A program made the position numbers and the translations under genes. From the NCBI GenBank assembly GCA_019359245.1, contig JAHHHR010000011.1, forward strand, positions 1 to 64,000: 64,000 nt of DNA, written 5' to 3'. Below are positions 28,843 to 39,543 of the stretch, in pieces. Source of the stretch: Nostoc desertorum CM1-VF14. Its GTDB lineage: Bacteria; Cyanobacteriota; Cyanobacteriia; Cyanobacteriales; Nostocaceae. Position 1 is the stretch's first letter, and each line of letters starts with the position of its first letter. The notes beneath the pieces are model-generated. The model was given only the letters and a program-made list of their open reading frames with translations, ran no database searches and had not been told where the DNA came from.

Positions 28843-29610
28843 ATGCTCAGTCAAAATTTAATTCAAAACCTACCTGCAATCTTAGGTTTCTTGCTTCCAT
28901 TTAGCTGGCTTCTCTATACGGGTTTATTAGTTGCATATGAATTAGATTTAATTGAGAAAGTAGCTAATTTTTTGTCTACTAAGAAAGTTATTTTACCATC
29001 TTTAGCTACTTTAACTTTACCCTTTTTATTCACGCACTTTTATCAAGAAATACCGATAGTAATAGATAAATGGAGACTACGTGATTTTGTTGGGATTTTT
29101 GGTGCTGTTATTGGTGCTATTCTTGGATTTTTTATAAGTGAATTTCGTCAATGGAAAACGCAAGGGGAACAAATTAGTACAGTCCGTACTATGCTTAAAT
29201 TTGAAATAAATCAAGACTTAATATTGCTTGGTGAATTTAAGGATAGGGCTAACACAATTAGTACAAACAAATCTCAATTTATTAGAGAAACGTCTTTACC
29301 TCAATGGAATCGTACAGTATGGAAGAGCCAAGTTTCATTCTTACCGTTAGCATTGACTGAAAAAGAAATTAATAAAATTTATGAATTATATGCTGAATTT
29401 GACGAAATAACACAAATCTATTCTCTACTAATTGAGCAAGTATCTGAATTATCAGGAATTGGAATTATAAATTATTCAGGTGGTCTTGATGATGCATATA
29501 AATCAACAAAAGCAAAAAGTTTACGAAATAAAATATTACAAGGGTGGGAAAATTTAAATAGCAGAATAACTGAAATAAGTAAAAATGATAGTTTTAAAAA
29601 AATATTATAA
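28843..29610 (+). CDS. Hypothetical membrane protein
   Basis: 255-aa ORF with N-terminal TM segments and a charged C-terminal domain. Confidence 0.65.
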   Translation: MLSQNLIQNLPAILGFLLPFSWLLYTGLLVAYELDLIEKVANFLSTKKVILPSLATLTLPFLFTHFYQEIPIVIDKWRLRDFVGIFGAVIGAILGFFISEFRQWKTQGEQISTVRTMLKFEINQDLILLGEFKDRANTISTNKSQFIRETSLPQWNRTVWKSQVSFLPLALTEKEINKIYELYAEFDEITQIYSLLIEQVSELSGIGIINYSGGLDDAYKSTKAKSLRNKILQGWENLNSRITEISKNDSFKKIL

Positions 29611-29720
29611 ATTTAACTATTTAATGATTATTAAAATACGTCAGGATAAGTCGGCTAATACTTAGTACAAATGTCAACATCATAGTAGACGTGTCCAAAA
29701 TATAATTCGCGCACAAAAAA

Positions 29721-29920
29721 ATGGTAGAACGGAGATTTGAACGGCTATCATTGCTCTACCATAATGGAAAATCTACTTCTCGTTATATTTGCAAATATCC
29801 ACAGCATATTAAGCAAATATTAGGAATTAGCTATGATCAATTTGTCTTGTTAGTGAAACAAGCTTAATTAAAACATAAAGAGTAACAAGCTAAGATAGAA
29901 CGTAGCAAGATTCGTACTAT
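29721..29920 (+). pseudogene. Transposase N-terminal remnant with two in-frame stops
   Basis: MVERRFERLSLLYHNGKSTSRYICKYPQHIKQILGISYDQFVLLVKQA*LKHKE*QAKIERSKIRT read in a single frame. Confidence 0.55.
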
Positions 29921-29963
29921 GTTAATATATCAGCCTTAACTAAACATTAAAAAACTCACAATT

Positions 29964-31409
29964 TTACTCACCGCTACTAACAGTTTTTTGTTGTTGATAA
30001 CGCAGTTTAAACTGCTGTTGCTGTATTCTATGATCCACAATTGGTTCAGGATAGCCAACAGCATGACGTTCTAAAGATGGAATTTTACCAGTAACTAAAT
30101 ATTCTGTATCTACAGACCGCAATTCTGACACCCATTGCCGAATATATTCTCCCTCTGGATCGAATTTTTGTGTTTGACTGGCTGGGTTAAAAATCCGCAC
30201 GGGTTTAGGGTCCATGCCGCTAGAAGCACTCCATTGCCAACCCCCATTATTAGCAGATAAATCACCATCAATCAGGTGCTGCATAAAATACTTTTCTCCC
30301 AATTGGGGATTAATTAGCAAGTCTTTGGTAAGGAAACTGGCTACAATCATCCGACAACGGTTGTGCATCCAGCCACTCTCATTCATCTGGCGCATTGCTG
30401 CATCTACAATGGGATAGCCGGTTCTTCCTTCACACCAAGCTTGGAAATGTTCTTCGTTAGTTTCCCAAGGAAAGTTTTTAAAGGTATCGCGGAAAGCACC
30501 ATCAGCTAATTCGGGAAAGTTATACATTGCATGTTGATAAAACTCCCGCCAAGCTAATTCTTGTTGCCATGTGCGAATATTAACAGCTGTTTCTTCACTG
30601 CGGCTGTTTTCTAGTGCTTCTATCGTGGCTTGCCAAACGGTGCGAATGCCAATTACGCCAAATTTCAAAGCTGCACTCAGTTGCGATGTTCCGTCAACTG
30701 CGGGGAAATTTCGCTGTTCTTGATATTCAGTAATGGCTTTAGCAGTAAATTCCTCTAGTCGTTCTTGTGCGGCCGCCTCTCCTGGTGAAATAATTAATTG
30801 TTCATCCCAAATAAACCCTAAATCTTTAGCTGAAGGTAGCGTTAAGGCTCCTGCAAGTTTAGCAATTTCCTGTTCAGCTTCTGTTAACCCTTCAACATCT
30901 TGCAGAGTTTCAACTGGGTTCGCTTTCGGTTTGGTAATCCAATTTTTCCAAAAAGGGGTGTAAACGGTGTAAGGTTGATTGCTGCCGGTGCGTAATTGCT
31001 CTGGGGAGTTGAGGATCTGATCCCAGTTTTGGTTAAGAAACTGAATGCCTTTTTCTTTGAGGGCATTTATAACGGTGCGATCGCGTTCTTGCGAATAAGG
31101 CTCTACATCCCAATTCCAAAAAACAGCTTTGGCATTTATTGCTTCTGCTAAAGCTGGTATTGCTTGTACAGGATTGGCGTGGAGTATTAACAACTGGCTA
31201 CCAACTTCAGCATATCGCTCTTGAAGTTTCTGCAAACAGCCAATCATATAAGTTACTTTCACAGGAGCAACATCATCCCGTTCCAGAATATTCGGATCGA
31301 GGCAAAACACGCCCACCACTTTCGGACTCTGCTGTTTTGCCGCAGCCAGTCCCGTATTGTCAGAAATGCGTAAATCGCGCCGATGCCAAAACAGAATTAA
31401 GTCAGACAT
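29964..31409 (-). CDS. phr: Deoxyribodipyrimidine photolyase
   Basis: [96 protein letters not shown]. Confidence 0.96.
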   Translation of the reverse strand: MSDLILFWHRRDLRISDNTGLAAAKQQSPKVVGVFCLDPNILERDDVAPVKVTYMIGCLQKLQERYAEVGSQLLILHANPVQAIPALAEAINAKAVFWNWDVEPYSQERDRTVINALKEKGIQFLNQNWDQILNSPEQLRTGSNQPYTVYTPFWKNWITKPKANPVETLQDVEGLTEAEQEIAKLAGALTLPSAKDLGFIWDEQLIISPGEAAAQERLEEFTAKAITEYQEQRNFPAVDGTSQLSAALKFGVIGIRTVWQATIEALENSRSEETAVNIRTWQQELAWREFYQHAMYNFPELADGAFRDTFKNFPWETNEEHFQAWCEGRTGYPIVDAAMRQMNESGWMHNRCRMIVASFLTKDLLINPQLGEKYFMQHLIDGDLSANNGGWQWSASSGMDPKPVRIFNPASQTQKFDPEGEYIRQWVSELRSVDTEYLVTGKIPSLERHAVGYPEPIVDHRIQQQQFKLRYQQQKTVSSGE

Positions 31410-31654
31410 TCCATGCTGGATATAGTTCACACGTACTAGCTTAAATGCTAGTGGTACCAATGAACATCATTCTGGCGATAAATTTATTCTGTTAATGTGC
31501 ATTGGGCATTGATTATTCTGAAGCTCCATTTCCTTTATCCCCTTCATCTCACCATGCCCAATGCCCCATTCCCAAAACTCCGGTTTGTCAGTCGGGAATA
31601 GTGGCTTTTTAGCTCAAAGTTGAGTATACTCTTGTTAACAGTTAATTAGTCTTT

Positions 31655-32215
31655 TTGGTCATGGCTAACCTACTACTTGATGACGGTACAATTGAGAGCG
31701 ATTTAGGCGAAATAACTCGTGAACTTGAGCCTCTTGGGATTCAACTCAGACATTACGACCCAGGAACATCGCTTCTCTTCCCCGATATGCTAGACCAGGA
31801 CGTTTTAACTGAGTCTGAAAAACGTTATTGTGTAGAACTCCATAACAGCGTTTTTGAATTTATTCAGCAAGAAAATGGCGCTCTCTGGTGTGACTTGTTA
31901 AATGTACATCCAGGTTCCTTCAATCTTCACCACCTGATAGCAACCTACGGACGTTACCACACTCATCCTGCTGCTGAACCCCTCTACGTGTTGGCAGGAG
32001 AAATGATTTATGGCTTCGTGCGACCTGATGGCAGCCAAGTACAGCTTTTAGTTCAGGCACAAGACTATCTTTATATCCCTGCCAATGTTGAGCATTGGTG
32101 CAGCCCGACTGCATCGTTAAATTTCAAAGGTGTACGCTATTTTGCAATAGCCGAAGGTTGGATTCCAAATTATACAGGTACTCAAGTAAGTGATTCGCTC
32201 CAAAAGCCGCGTTAA
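31655..32215 (+). CDS. Cupin protein, acireductone dioxygenase (MtnD)-like
   Basis: LLLDDGTIESDLGEITRELEPLGIQL, GRYHTHPAAEPLYVLAGEMIYGFVRPDGSQVQLLVQ, YFAIAEGWIPNYTGT. Confidence 0.7.
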   Translation: MVMANLLLDDGTIESDLGEITRELEPLGIQLRHYDPGTSLLFPDMLDQDVLTESEKRYCVELHNSVFEFIQQENGALWCDLLNVHPGSFNLHHLIATYGRYHTHPAAEPLYVLAGEMIYGFVRPDGSQVQLLVQAQDYLYIPANVEHWCSPTASLNFKGVRYFAIAEGWIPNYTGTQVSDSLQKPR

Positions 32216-32282
32216 AAGTCATTATGCTTGTAGCCACCCGTGATTTTTATTACTTTTTTAACTGCTGAAAATAGTTTTTAGC

Positions 32283-32362
32283 GTAAGCGTAGCCCACCTT
32301 CTCTACGTTCGCGCAGCGTGTCGCAGACAGACACTATGCGTAGCTCGCTTCCCCAAAGGGGT
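32283..32362. repeat. Dispersed palindromic repeat
   Basis: gcgtaagcgtagcccaccttctctacgttcgcgcagcgtgtcgcagacagacactatgcgtagctcgcttccccaaagggg. Confidence 0.65.
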
Positions 32363-32389
32363 ACAGCATGGCACATTGTTTGCCCAACC

Positions 32390-33439
32390 TCACGAAATCG
32401 CGTTGCTCCCCCCCAAGCCCTGCAAAATGCGCTGTCTTTGAGTATATCCTGTGGTCTTTAAAGCAACAGCCTCAATTTGACTGTAAAGGAACTGGGGCAA
32501 AAGCCAAAGGAAATAGGCAGCTGCCAGGGTTAAAAGTGTACGGCGTGGTTCTTTAGAGAGAATATGCCAGTTAGTTGCTAAGGCTCGATTCACTAATTTT
32601 ACAGCCATGACACCATCTTGCAGACTTACTGCTCTGCGGGCTAAATACCGCAACTGATAAGCTCTAGCCAGTGTTTCCCATTGATTAACTATTTCTGGGG
32701 CGTATAAACGTGCTCTAGAAATAGCCAATTCCCAAGAATCTAATTGCTTGAGCAAGTTTGCAGATAGTCCCCCTGAATTTACTCGATATAAGGTCAAAGC
32801 TTCAGGAATACCCTCTATTTGCAGATCGCTCTTAACAGACATCCGAAACCAACATTCAACATCTGTTGAGTCACCATTGGTATGGCGCGATCGCTCATCG
32901 AAATAAAAATTTTCAACTGTACCGTAAAGATTGTCTTGAAATTCAATAGCTTCAAAAACTTCTCTTTTAATGACTGCTACCGAACCATTGCTAATTGGAT
33001 TCCGGCAAAGGATAATCTCTGGAGTTATTCCCTCCATCTGAGGCATTTGATAAATACCTAAAGTATTCCCATTATCATCAATAAAAGCAGAGCGGCTAAA
33101 GCTTACCCCAACATGGGGTGAATTATCTAAATGCTTAACGTGTTTTTCTAATTTTTCTGGCAACCATAAGTCATCAGCATCTAAAAGAGTTAAATATTCT
33201 CCCTGTGCATGGCGAATACCAGTGTTTCTTGCCCCAGGTAGACCCCGATTCTTTTGACGAATAATTTTAATTCTAGAGTCTGTAAATTGCTGACAAATTT
33301 CTATACTTCTGTCAGGAGTACCATCGTCAATAATTAAAATCTCGAAGTTTTCGTAAGTTTGTTCAAGAGCCGATCGCAGTGTAGCAGCTATATATTTTTC
33401 TGCTTTGTAAACCGGAATAATGATAGAAACTTTCTTCAT
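32390..33439 (-). CDS. Glycosyltransferase family 2
   Basis: VSIIIPVYKAEKYIAATLRSALEQTYENFEILIIDDGTPD...LLDADDLW. Confidence 0.93.
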   Translation of the reverse strand: MKKVSIIIPVYKAEKYIAATLRSALEQTYENFEILIIDDGTPDRSIEICQQFTDSRIKIIRQKNRGLPGARNTGIRHAQGEYLTLLDADDLWLPEKLEKHVKHLDNSPHVGVSFSRSAFIDDNGNTLGIYQMPQMEGITPEIILCRNPISNGSVAVIKREVFEAIEFQDNLYGTVENFYFDERSRHTNGDSTDVECWFRMSVKSDLQIEGIPEALTLYRVNSGGLSANLLKQLDSWELAISRARLYAPEIVNQWETLARAYQLRYLARRAVSLQDGVMAVKLVNRALATNWHILSKEPRRTLLTLAAAYFLWLLPQFLYSQIEAVALKTTGYTQRQRILQGLGGSNAIS

Positions 33440-33538
33440 TGTTGACTATTGTTGTTGATTTAATTTAATTAATATCTATGAATTTTATTACGCTCTATAC
33501 AACAATGGATACAATTATACTTTATGCATGGAAACTTT

Positions 33539-34567
33539 TTAATTATTTAAGAAATGTTCTTGAAGAATACGGCGTTTTTGATTAGCCCCTATTTTATTTA
33601 AAACCAGAGCTTCAAATTTGCTGTAAACATATTGAGGTAAGAGTAAAAGTAAATAAGCTGCTACTAGCGTCAAAAGTGTACTGCGTGAATTTTCAAGAAG
33701 AATATGCCAGTTAGTTATTAACGCTCGATTAATTAATTTTACAGCCATTGAGCCTGCTTGTAATCGTACAGCATTACGAGCTAAGTACTGCAACTGGTAA
33801 GCTCTAGCTAGTGTTTCCCCTTGAGTAACTATTTCTGGAGCATAGCAGCGTGTCTTTTCAATTACCTGTTCCCAAGAATCTAACTGCTTGAGCATATTTG
33901 CTGAAAGCCCGCTTGAATTAACCCGATACAAGGTCAAGGCTTCTGGAATTCCCTCTATTTGCCAATTGGTTTTAATGGAAATACGAATCCAACATTCGAT
34001 ATCCTCTGATTGGCGGAAGTGTTCGTCAAAATAAAAATCCTCACTAGTACCGTAAAGATTATCTTGGAATTTAATCGCTTCAAAAACTTCTCTGCGAATT
34101 ACCGCAGCTGAACCATTACCAATCGGATTGCAACTCAATAAATAGGATGTTGTGATTTGTTTAAGCTTAGGCATTTGATACGTACCTAAAGCTTGTCCAG
34201 CTTCATCAATAAAAGCAGAACGGCTAAAGCTAACACCTATATCTGGCGAATTTTCCAGGTGATGAATCTGTTTTTCTAGTTTTTCTGGCAGCCAGAGATC
34301 ATCTCCGTCTAAAAAAGCTAAATATCTTCCTTGGGCATGGCGAATACCAGTATTCCTAGCTCCAGCAAGTCCTCGATTTGCCTGATGAATGATTTTAATT
34401 CTAGAATCTGTAAATTGCTGACAAATTTCTATACTCCTATCAGGAGAATCATCATCGACAATGAGAAGCTCGAAATTTTTATAGGTTTGATCCAAAACGG
34501 ATTGAACCGTAGCTGATATGTACTTCTCTACTCCATAAACTGGAATAATTACAGAAATTTTTTCCAT
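33539..34567 (-). CDS. Glycosyltransferase family 2, tandem paralogue of the neighbour
   Basis: ISVIIPVYGVEKYISATVQSVLDQTYKNFELLIVDDDSPDRSIEICQQFTDSRIKII; extensive identity with 32390-33439. Confidence 0.93.
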   Translation of the reverse strand: MEKISVIIPVYGVEKYISATVQSVLDQTYKNFELLIVDDDSPDRSIEICQQFTDSRIKIIHQANRGLAGARNTGIRHAQGRYLAFLDGDDLWLPEKLEKQIHHLENSPDIGVSFSRSAFIDEAGQALGTYQMPKLKQITTSYLLSCNPIGNGSAAVIRREVFEAIKFQDNLYGTSEDFYFDEHFRQSEDIECWIRISIKTNWQIEGIPEALTLYRVNSSGLSANMLKQLDSWEQVIEKTRCYAPEIVTQGETLARAYQLQYLARNAVRLQAGSMAVKLINRALITNWHILLENSRSTLLTLVAAYLLLLLPQYVYSKFEALVLNKIGANQKRRILQEHFLNN

Positions 34568-34759
34568 CTTCCAGACTGACTTTTTTCAGCCATCTTTTCA
34601 GGTGTACTGTTATTAGAGTAATCTCTGATGTAGCAATCAAAGTACTATCTGCTGGCCACGATTGCACCTTTTGCTGATATCATCCAAGGAAATACAAAAA
34701 TTATCCACCTGGTTAACCGTTTAGTCGTAGTGTACAAACATTCAAAACAATCACTACAG

Positions 34760-35704
34760 CTACACAGCTTGCTGTCGATACCAGTCAATGGTGTTCCGCA
34801 GTCCCTGCTTGAAGTCCACTTGAGCGACAAAACCAAAAGCTTTTTTTGCCCGTTCTGTATCTAAGCAACGACGTGGTTGACCGTTAGGTTTGTCAGTTTC
34901 GTAGACAATTTCGCCGTCAAACTCCATTAGTTCACAAATTAAGGTAATCAAGTTGCGGATCGAGATTTCATACCCTGTTCCCAAGTTAACTGGTTCAGAC
35001 TCTTGATAAAATTGAGTACCCATAACAATTCCCTGTGCCGCATCTTCTGAGTAGAGAAACTCACGGGTGGGGCTGCCGTCACCCCAAACCTTCAGTTTCT
35101 TTTCTCCCTTAATTTGAGCTTCGTGTACTTTGCAAATTAAGGCAGGTATGACGTGGGAACTACTGGGGTCAAAGTTATCCTCCGGTCCATATAAATTTAC
35201 TGGCAGTAAGTAGATGCCGTTAAAGCCATATTGCTGCCGATAAGCTTGGAGTTGAACTAATAGGGCTTTTTTGGCAATTCCATAGGGAGCATTGGTTTCT
35301 TCTGGATAGCCATTCCAGAGATCATCTTCTTTAAATGGCACTGGTGTGAACTTAGGATAGGCGCAAATAGTGCCAACGCAAACAAATTTTTCCACTCCAG
35401 CTTGATAGGCAGCGTGAATCAATTGAGTGCCCATCATCAAGTTGTCGTAGAACAACTCGGCTGGCTTTACTTGATTAAGACCAATGCCGCCGACGTGGGC
35501 TGCCAGGTGAATTACAATGTCTTGTTGATCGACTGCTCGCTGGCAGTTTGCTAAGACACGCAAATCACATTCATGCGATCGCGGCATTGTAATCTTCTCC
35601 AAATCTGCTCCAGCCTTACAGAGTTTGTTTATCACCTGACGACCCAGAAATCCTGCTCCACCAGTGACGAGAATTCTTTTGTTTTTCAGATAAGTAATTG
35701 TCAT
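34760..35704 (-). CDS. fcl: GDP-L-fucose synthase
   Basis: [99 protein letters not shown]. Confidence 0.95.
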   Translation of the reverse strand: MTITYLKNKRILVTGGAGFLGRQVINKLCKAGADLEKITMPRSHECDLRVLANCQRAVDQQDIVIHLAAHVGGIGLNQVKPAELFYDNLMMGTQLIHAAYQAGVEKFVCVGTICAYPKFTPVPFKEDDLWNGYPEETNAPYGIAKKALLVQLQAYRQQYGFNGIYLLPVNLYGPEDNFDPSSSHVIPALICKVHEAQIKGEKKLKVWGDGSPTREFLYSEDAAQGIVMGTQFYQESEPVNLGTGYEISIRNLITLICELMEFDGEIVYETDKPNGQPRRCLDTERAKKAFGFVAQVDFKQGLRNTIDWYRQQAV

Positions 35705-35737
35705 GTTTTCAACTAATAACTGTTTGCTGTTCGCTGA

Positions 35738-36817
35738 TTAGAAGTGCAAACTACCCAACTCTTGCCGGATAGTAGCAATATCCTGAATTACCTTTGAACC
35801 ATTACCATTAGATGAAGTGCAACCTAGTGCTTGTAAATCTGCTTCTACCATCAAGGCGACCAAATGCTCAAACGTAACTGAAGGTTCCCAGCCCAACTTC
35901 TGCCGTGCCTTGCTGGGATCACCAATTAACAATTCCACTTCTGTTGGCCTGAGATAGCGCTCATCAAACTCTACATAGTCTTCCCAATTGAGATTGACAT
36001 AATTAAAAGCCAGTTCTAGAAACTTACGTACTGAATGAGTCTCACCAGTGGCGATGATGTAATCATCTGGTTGTGCTTGCTGTAGCATTAACCACATTGC
36101 TCGTACATAGTCTTTGGCATATCCCCAGTCTCGCTTAGCATCTAGATTGCCCATGTAAAGATTTTTCTGCTTTCCAGCAACTATGCCAGCGATCGCTCGT
36201 GTAATTTTACGCGTTACAAATGTTTCGCCTCTACGTGGACTTTCGTGGTTAAAAAGTATGCCATTACATGCAAATAAACCGTAAGATTCTCGATAATTCA
36301 CTGTCTGCCAATGAGCATAAACTTTGGCACAAGCGTATGGACTGCGGGGATAAAACGGCGTTGTTTCCCTTTGAGGAACTTCCTGCACCAGACCAAACAT
36401 CTCAGAAGAACCAGCTTGATAGAATCGAACCTCAATTCCTGTGCGATGCTGGTAGTCTCGAATTGCTTCTAGTAGACGGAGGGTTCCCATACCTACAGAG
36501 TCTACAGTGTATTCTGGCGAATCAAAACTTACTCGCACATGGGATTGAGATCCCAGATTATAAATTTCTGCCGGCTGGACTTCTTCTAAAATCCGACGCA
36601 AAGTAGTGCCATCGGTTAAGTCTCCGTAGTGAAGAAACAAGCGCGCTCCTTCGTTATGGGGATCTTCATAAATATGGTCAATGCGATCGGTATTGAATGT
36701 GGAAGTGCGCCGGATAATGCCATGAACCTCATAACCTTGCTCCAGCAATAATTCACTTAAGTAGGAGCCGTCTTGCCCTGTAATTCCAGTAATTAGCGCT
36801 CGCTTTTGTGGCTTCAT
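35738..36817 (-). CDS. gmd: GDP-mannose 4,6-dehydratase
   Basis: [67 protein letters not shown]. Confidence 0.96.
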   Translation of the reverse strand: MKPQKRALITGITGQDGSYLSELLLEQGYEVHGIIRRTSTFNTDRIDHIYEDPHNEGARLFLHYGDLTDGTTLRRILEEVQPAEIYNLGSQSHVRVSFDSPEYTVDSVGMGTLRLLEAIRDYQHRTGIEVRFYQAGSSEMFGLVQEVPQRETTPFYPRSPYACAKVYAHWQTVNYRESYGLFACNGILFNHESPRRGETFVTRKITRAIAGIVAGKQKNLYMGNLDAKRDWGYAKDYVRAMWLMLQQAQPDDYIIATGETHSVRKFLELAFNYVNLNWEDYVEFDERYLRPTEVELLIGDPSKARQKLGWEPSVTFEHLVALMVEADLQALGCTSSNGNGSKVIQDIATIRQELGSLHF

Positions 36818-36910
36818 GGTTAATATTCCTAGTTTAAATGTGAAATAAACGTTTGATTAATGTGCGGAGGTTAAAACTACTGTTTTGGTAGTTCAGGTAA
36901 TAAAAATAAT

Positions 36911-38215
36911 TTATATATTTTTAAACCCCGAAATATTTTCTGCTAAAAAAAGTCCAATATCCTCAACAGTTTTGTCTTCATCTTGCCCCAATTGAATTAT
37001 GGTTGAAGGGCGAGTCGGACTTTTGAAGAGGCTGTGTAATACCCAGGCAAACCCTCCCGTAGTCTTGATAACTATATCCGCAGATACTATTGCATGAATA
37101 CTTGGAAAGGTATTTTTTTCAGATTCACCGATAATAGTATAAACATTTGAGTGCTGGGAAAAAATCCCAAACTCTTGATTTGCTATTTTCTCAGCTAGAT
37201 ATAATTGGCGCTTTTCTTCTTGACTTAATGTTATTTCACCTTTAGATATAGCGTGCCGTATATTTTGAAATGTCCTTTCATAGCCATCCGACATCACTAT
37301 GACAGAGAAATTATCTTTACCGTATTTATCAAATGTTTTTTGTAGAAGATTATAAGCTTTATATGTCTCATTAGAGTTTGAGTAGTTATTATTCTCCCAT
37401 TCACTCAAGTCACTTAAACTTTCTACTACTTTAACTTTTGTACTTAAAACTCCAATTACTTTTTTATTAACATTGACTAACATCCTATCACCTTTCCTCA
37501 GATGTATTACAACTTTAATTTTTGCAGCATCGAAAGGTATATTAACTGGTCTATGTTCTCTTGCTTTGCGGTAACTTTCAGATAATTGAAACTTCAGTGG
37601 GTTGAGTGCAATCGCCTCTGGATCTGCATTATTTAGTAGATCATATAGATGAAAAGCACGTAAACCTTTATATAGTTCAGGTGTAAATGTTAAACAGTAA
37701 ATGACTTTTTTTGAAGTTGGATTTACCTCATTAATAAACTCTTCTACATATTTTTTTAGCTGTTCAATATCTGAAATTTTATCTTCTTGATAAATTTCAC
37801 TGATGGGGACTTCAATAATTTTATACTTAATAAATTTTTGCTCATTTATGTTATATTTCAGTCTATCTAAGCCTAAAAAATTACTAGTTATGTGAGAATA
37901 TCTATCAATTTTAATAAGTTTATTTATGGCATTTTCAATCTTTTTGATAGTCTTTCCCAAAAAATTTAACCTGTACCGTTTATCATAGTTAATTGGCGTG
38001 TGTACATAAGTATAATCGAGTAATTGAGCAAGTCTGTATAGAAGAGATAACTGCCACAGCATGTCTGCTAAACCAGATTTTACCAGCTTAACAGTAAAAA
38101 AAGTCTCTTTTTTGTTCTGATTATTGAAGCTGTTGTTTGCTTGGGGTATGGTGTTGTAAGTTTCAATATTCATGATAAATCCTTGGAAATTACCTAAGAA
38201 GGCGGAAAGAAACAA
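36911..38215 (-). CDS. Hypothetical protein; candidate fucosyltransferase-like enzyme
   Basis: VVIHLRKGDRM resembles HxRxGD(R) fucosyltransferase motif I; IVIKTTGGFAWVLHSLF; adjacent to gmd/fcl. Confidence 0.55.
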   Translation of the reverse strand: MFLSAFLGNFQGFIMNIETYNTIPQANNSFNNQNKKETFFTVKLVKSGLADMLWQLSLLYRLAQLLDYTYVHTPINYDKRYRLNFLGKTIKKIENAINKLIKIDRYSHITSNFLGLDRLKYNINEQKFIKYKIIEVPISEIYQEDKISDIEQLKKYVEEFINEVNPTSKKVIYCLTFTPELYKGLRAFHLYDLLNNADPEAIALNPLKFQLSESYRKAREHRPVNIPFDAAKIKVVIHLRKGDRMLVNVNKKVIGVLSTKVKVVESLSDLSEWENNNYSNSNETYKAYNLLQKTFDKYGKDNFSVIVMSDGYERTFQNIRHAISKGEITLSQEEKRQLYLAEKIANQEFGIFSQHSNVYTIIGESEKNTFPSIHAIVSADIVIKTTGGFAWVLHSLFKSPTRPSTIIQLGQDEDKTVEDIGLFLAENISGFKNI

Positions 38216-38364
38216 AGTAATGCAAAGAAGTCTAAATCACAAGCGATCGTGAATAGATAGTTTAGCGAAAGTAAATATTAGCCCTGCTATCTTATGAGTA
38301 TCAATGTTGATACCTATTGATATTCTTGGAAAATCTTAGAAATATGCAAATCTCACTACTATCT

Positions 38365-39378
38365 CTACAAAGCCGAGAAATTATCCTTAGATAGAGGAGC
38401 TTTATCATTGTGGGAGTTTTTGATACTAGTAGCGCGAATTTTGCTTATAAGCTGGAGGAGATTGCTAGCAATATTCGGTGAAAGTACTCTAATTAATACC
38501 AACTTGAATACTAAACTTTGAGTCTTTTTTTTAAATAAAATTTGTGGGTACATAGCAATTGCTGTTTGCAACTTTTGGCGAGCCAACTTTGCCCCACTAA
38601 CGCCAGGAAGTCGCGTCAAGTATAGCTGTGCTAAAAACTCATAGATATTAGCTAGACTCTGATTTTTAAGCGAGCGAAATTCTAACGGTGCCGATTGAAA
38701 TGCCCTTTCAATAAAAATAAGATGGTATTTTTCTGCTACCTCAATATTGGATGACATTGCCCCTGAGGTTTTGCGATAAAAAATTTGTTGTTTAGGAACT
38801 ACGACAAAAGGCCAACGAGCTGCAAGCCGTAACCAATATTCCCAATCTTCACAATATTTCAGGGTATAATCAAACTCTCCTACAGAGTCGATAGCTTGCC
38901 TACGAATCAGAGGATTTGAGCCACTTTCTAAGAAATTCCCTAGTAATAAATTGCTATAAACATTCCCTTCAAAAGTTACAGTATTACTAGTATGAAAAGA
39001 CTCTCCTTTATCATCCATGAAATAAGTCCAGCTATAGGCTAGCCCTGCCTCTGGATGCTGTTGCAAAGCCGCAACTTGAGCTTCTAACTTATCAGGTGTC
39101 CATAAATCATCAGCATCGAGAAAGGTAATAAACTCTCCACTGGCTTGAGAAATACCACGATTGCGAGCTACTGGTAAACCGCCATTGCTGTATGAGAAAA
39201 TTTTGAGCCGGGGGTCTTCAACTGAATTAAGCAATTCTAAAGTCCCATCAGTTGAGCCATCATTAATTACAATTAACTCAAAATCTGAGAATGTTTGTTG
39301 TTGAGCGGATGCGATAGTCTCTAAGATAGTTCGTTCAGCATTGTAAGCAGGGATAATTACAGATATTTGCGGTGACAT
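38365..39378 (-). CDS. Glycosyltransferase family 2
   Basis: ISVIIPAYNAERTILETIASAQQQTFSDFELIVINDGSTDGT...FLDADDLW. Confidence 0.93.
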   Translation of the reverse strand: MSPQISVIIPAYNAERTILETIASAQQQTFSDFELIVINDGSTDGTLELLNSVEDPRLKIFSYSNGGLPVARNRGISQASGEFITFLDADDLWTPDKLEAQVAALQQHPEAGLAYSWTYFMDDKGESFHTSNTVTFEGNVYSNLLLGNFLESGSNPLIRRQAIDSVGEFDYTLKYCEDWEYWLRLAARWPFVVVPKQQIFYRKTSGAMSSNIEVAEKYHLIFIERAFQSAPLEFRSLKNQSLANIYEFLAQLYLTRLPGVSGAKLARQKLQTAIAMYPQILFKKKTQSLVFKLVLIRVLSPNIASNLLQLISKIRATSIKNSHNDKAPLSKDNFSAL

Positions 39379-39543
39379 AAAGATTAGCCTTCCTCGATAT
39401 GAATATCTAAGTTCGTCAATTAATACATTGATGCGTCTATTAATTGCATTTTTTTATTTCTGGCAATCACCAATCAATAGTTACTATGGGCTATTTCTTG
39501 GCTATGAATAAACCTCGCAAATCTGTCAAGCAATTTTAATTCA

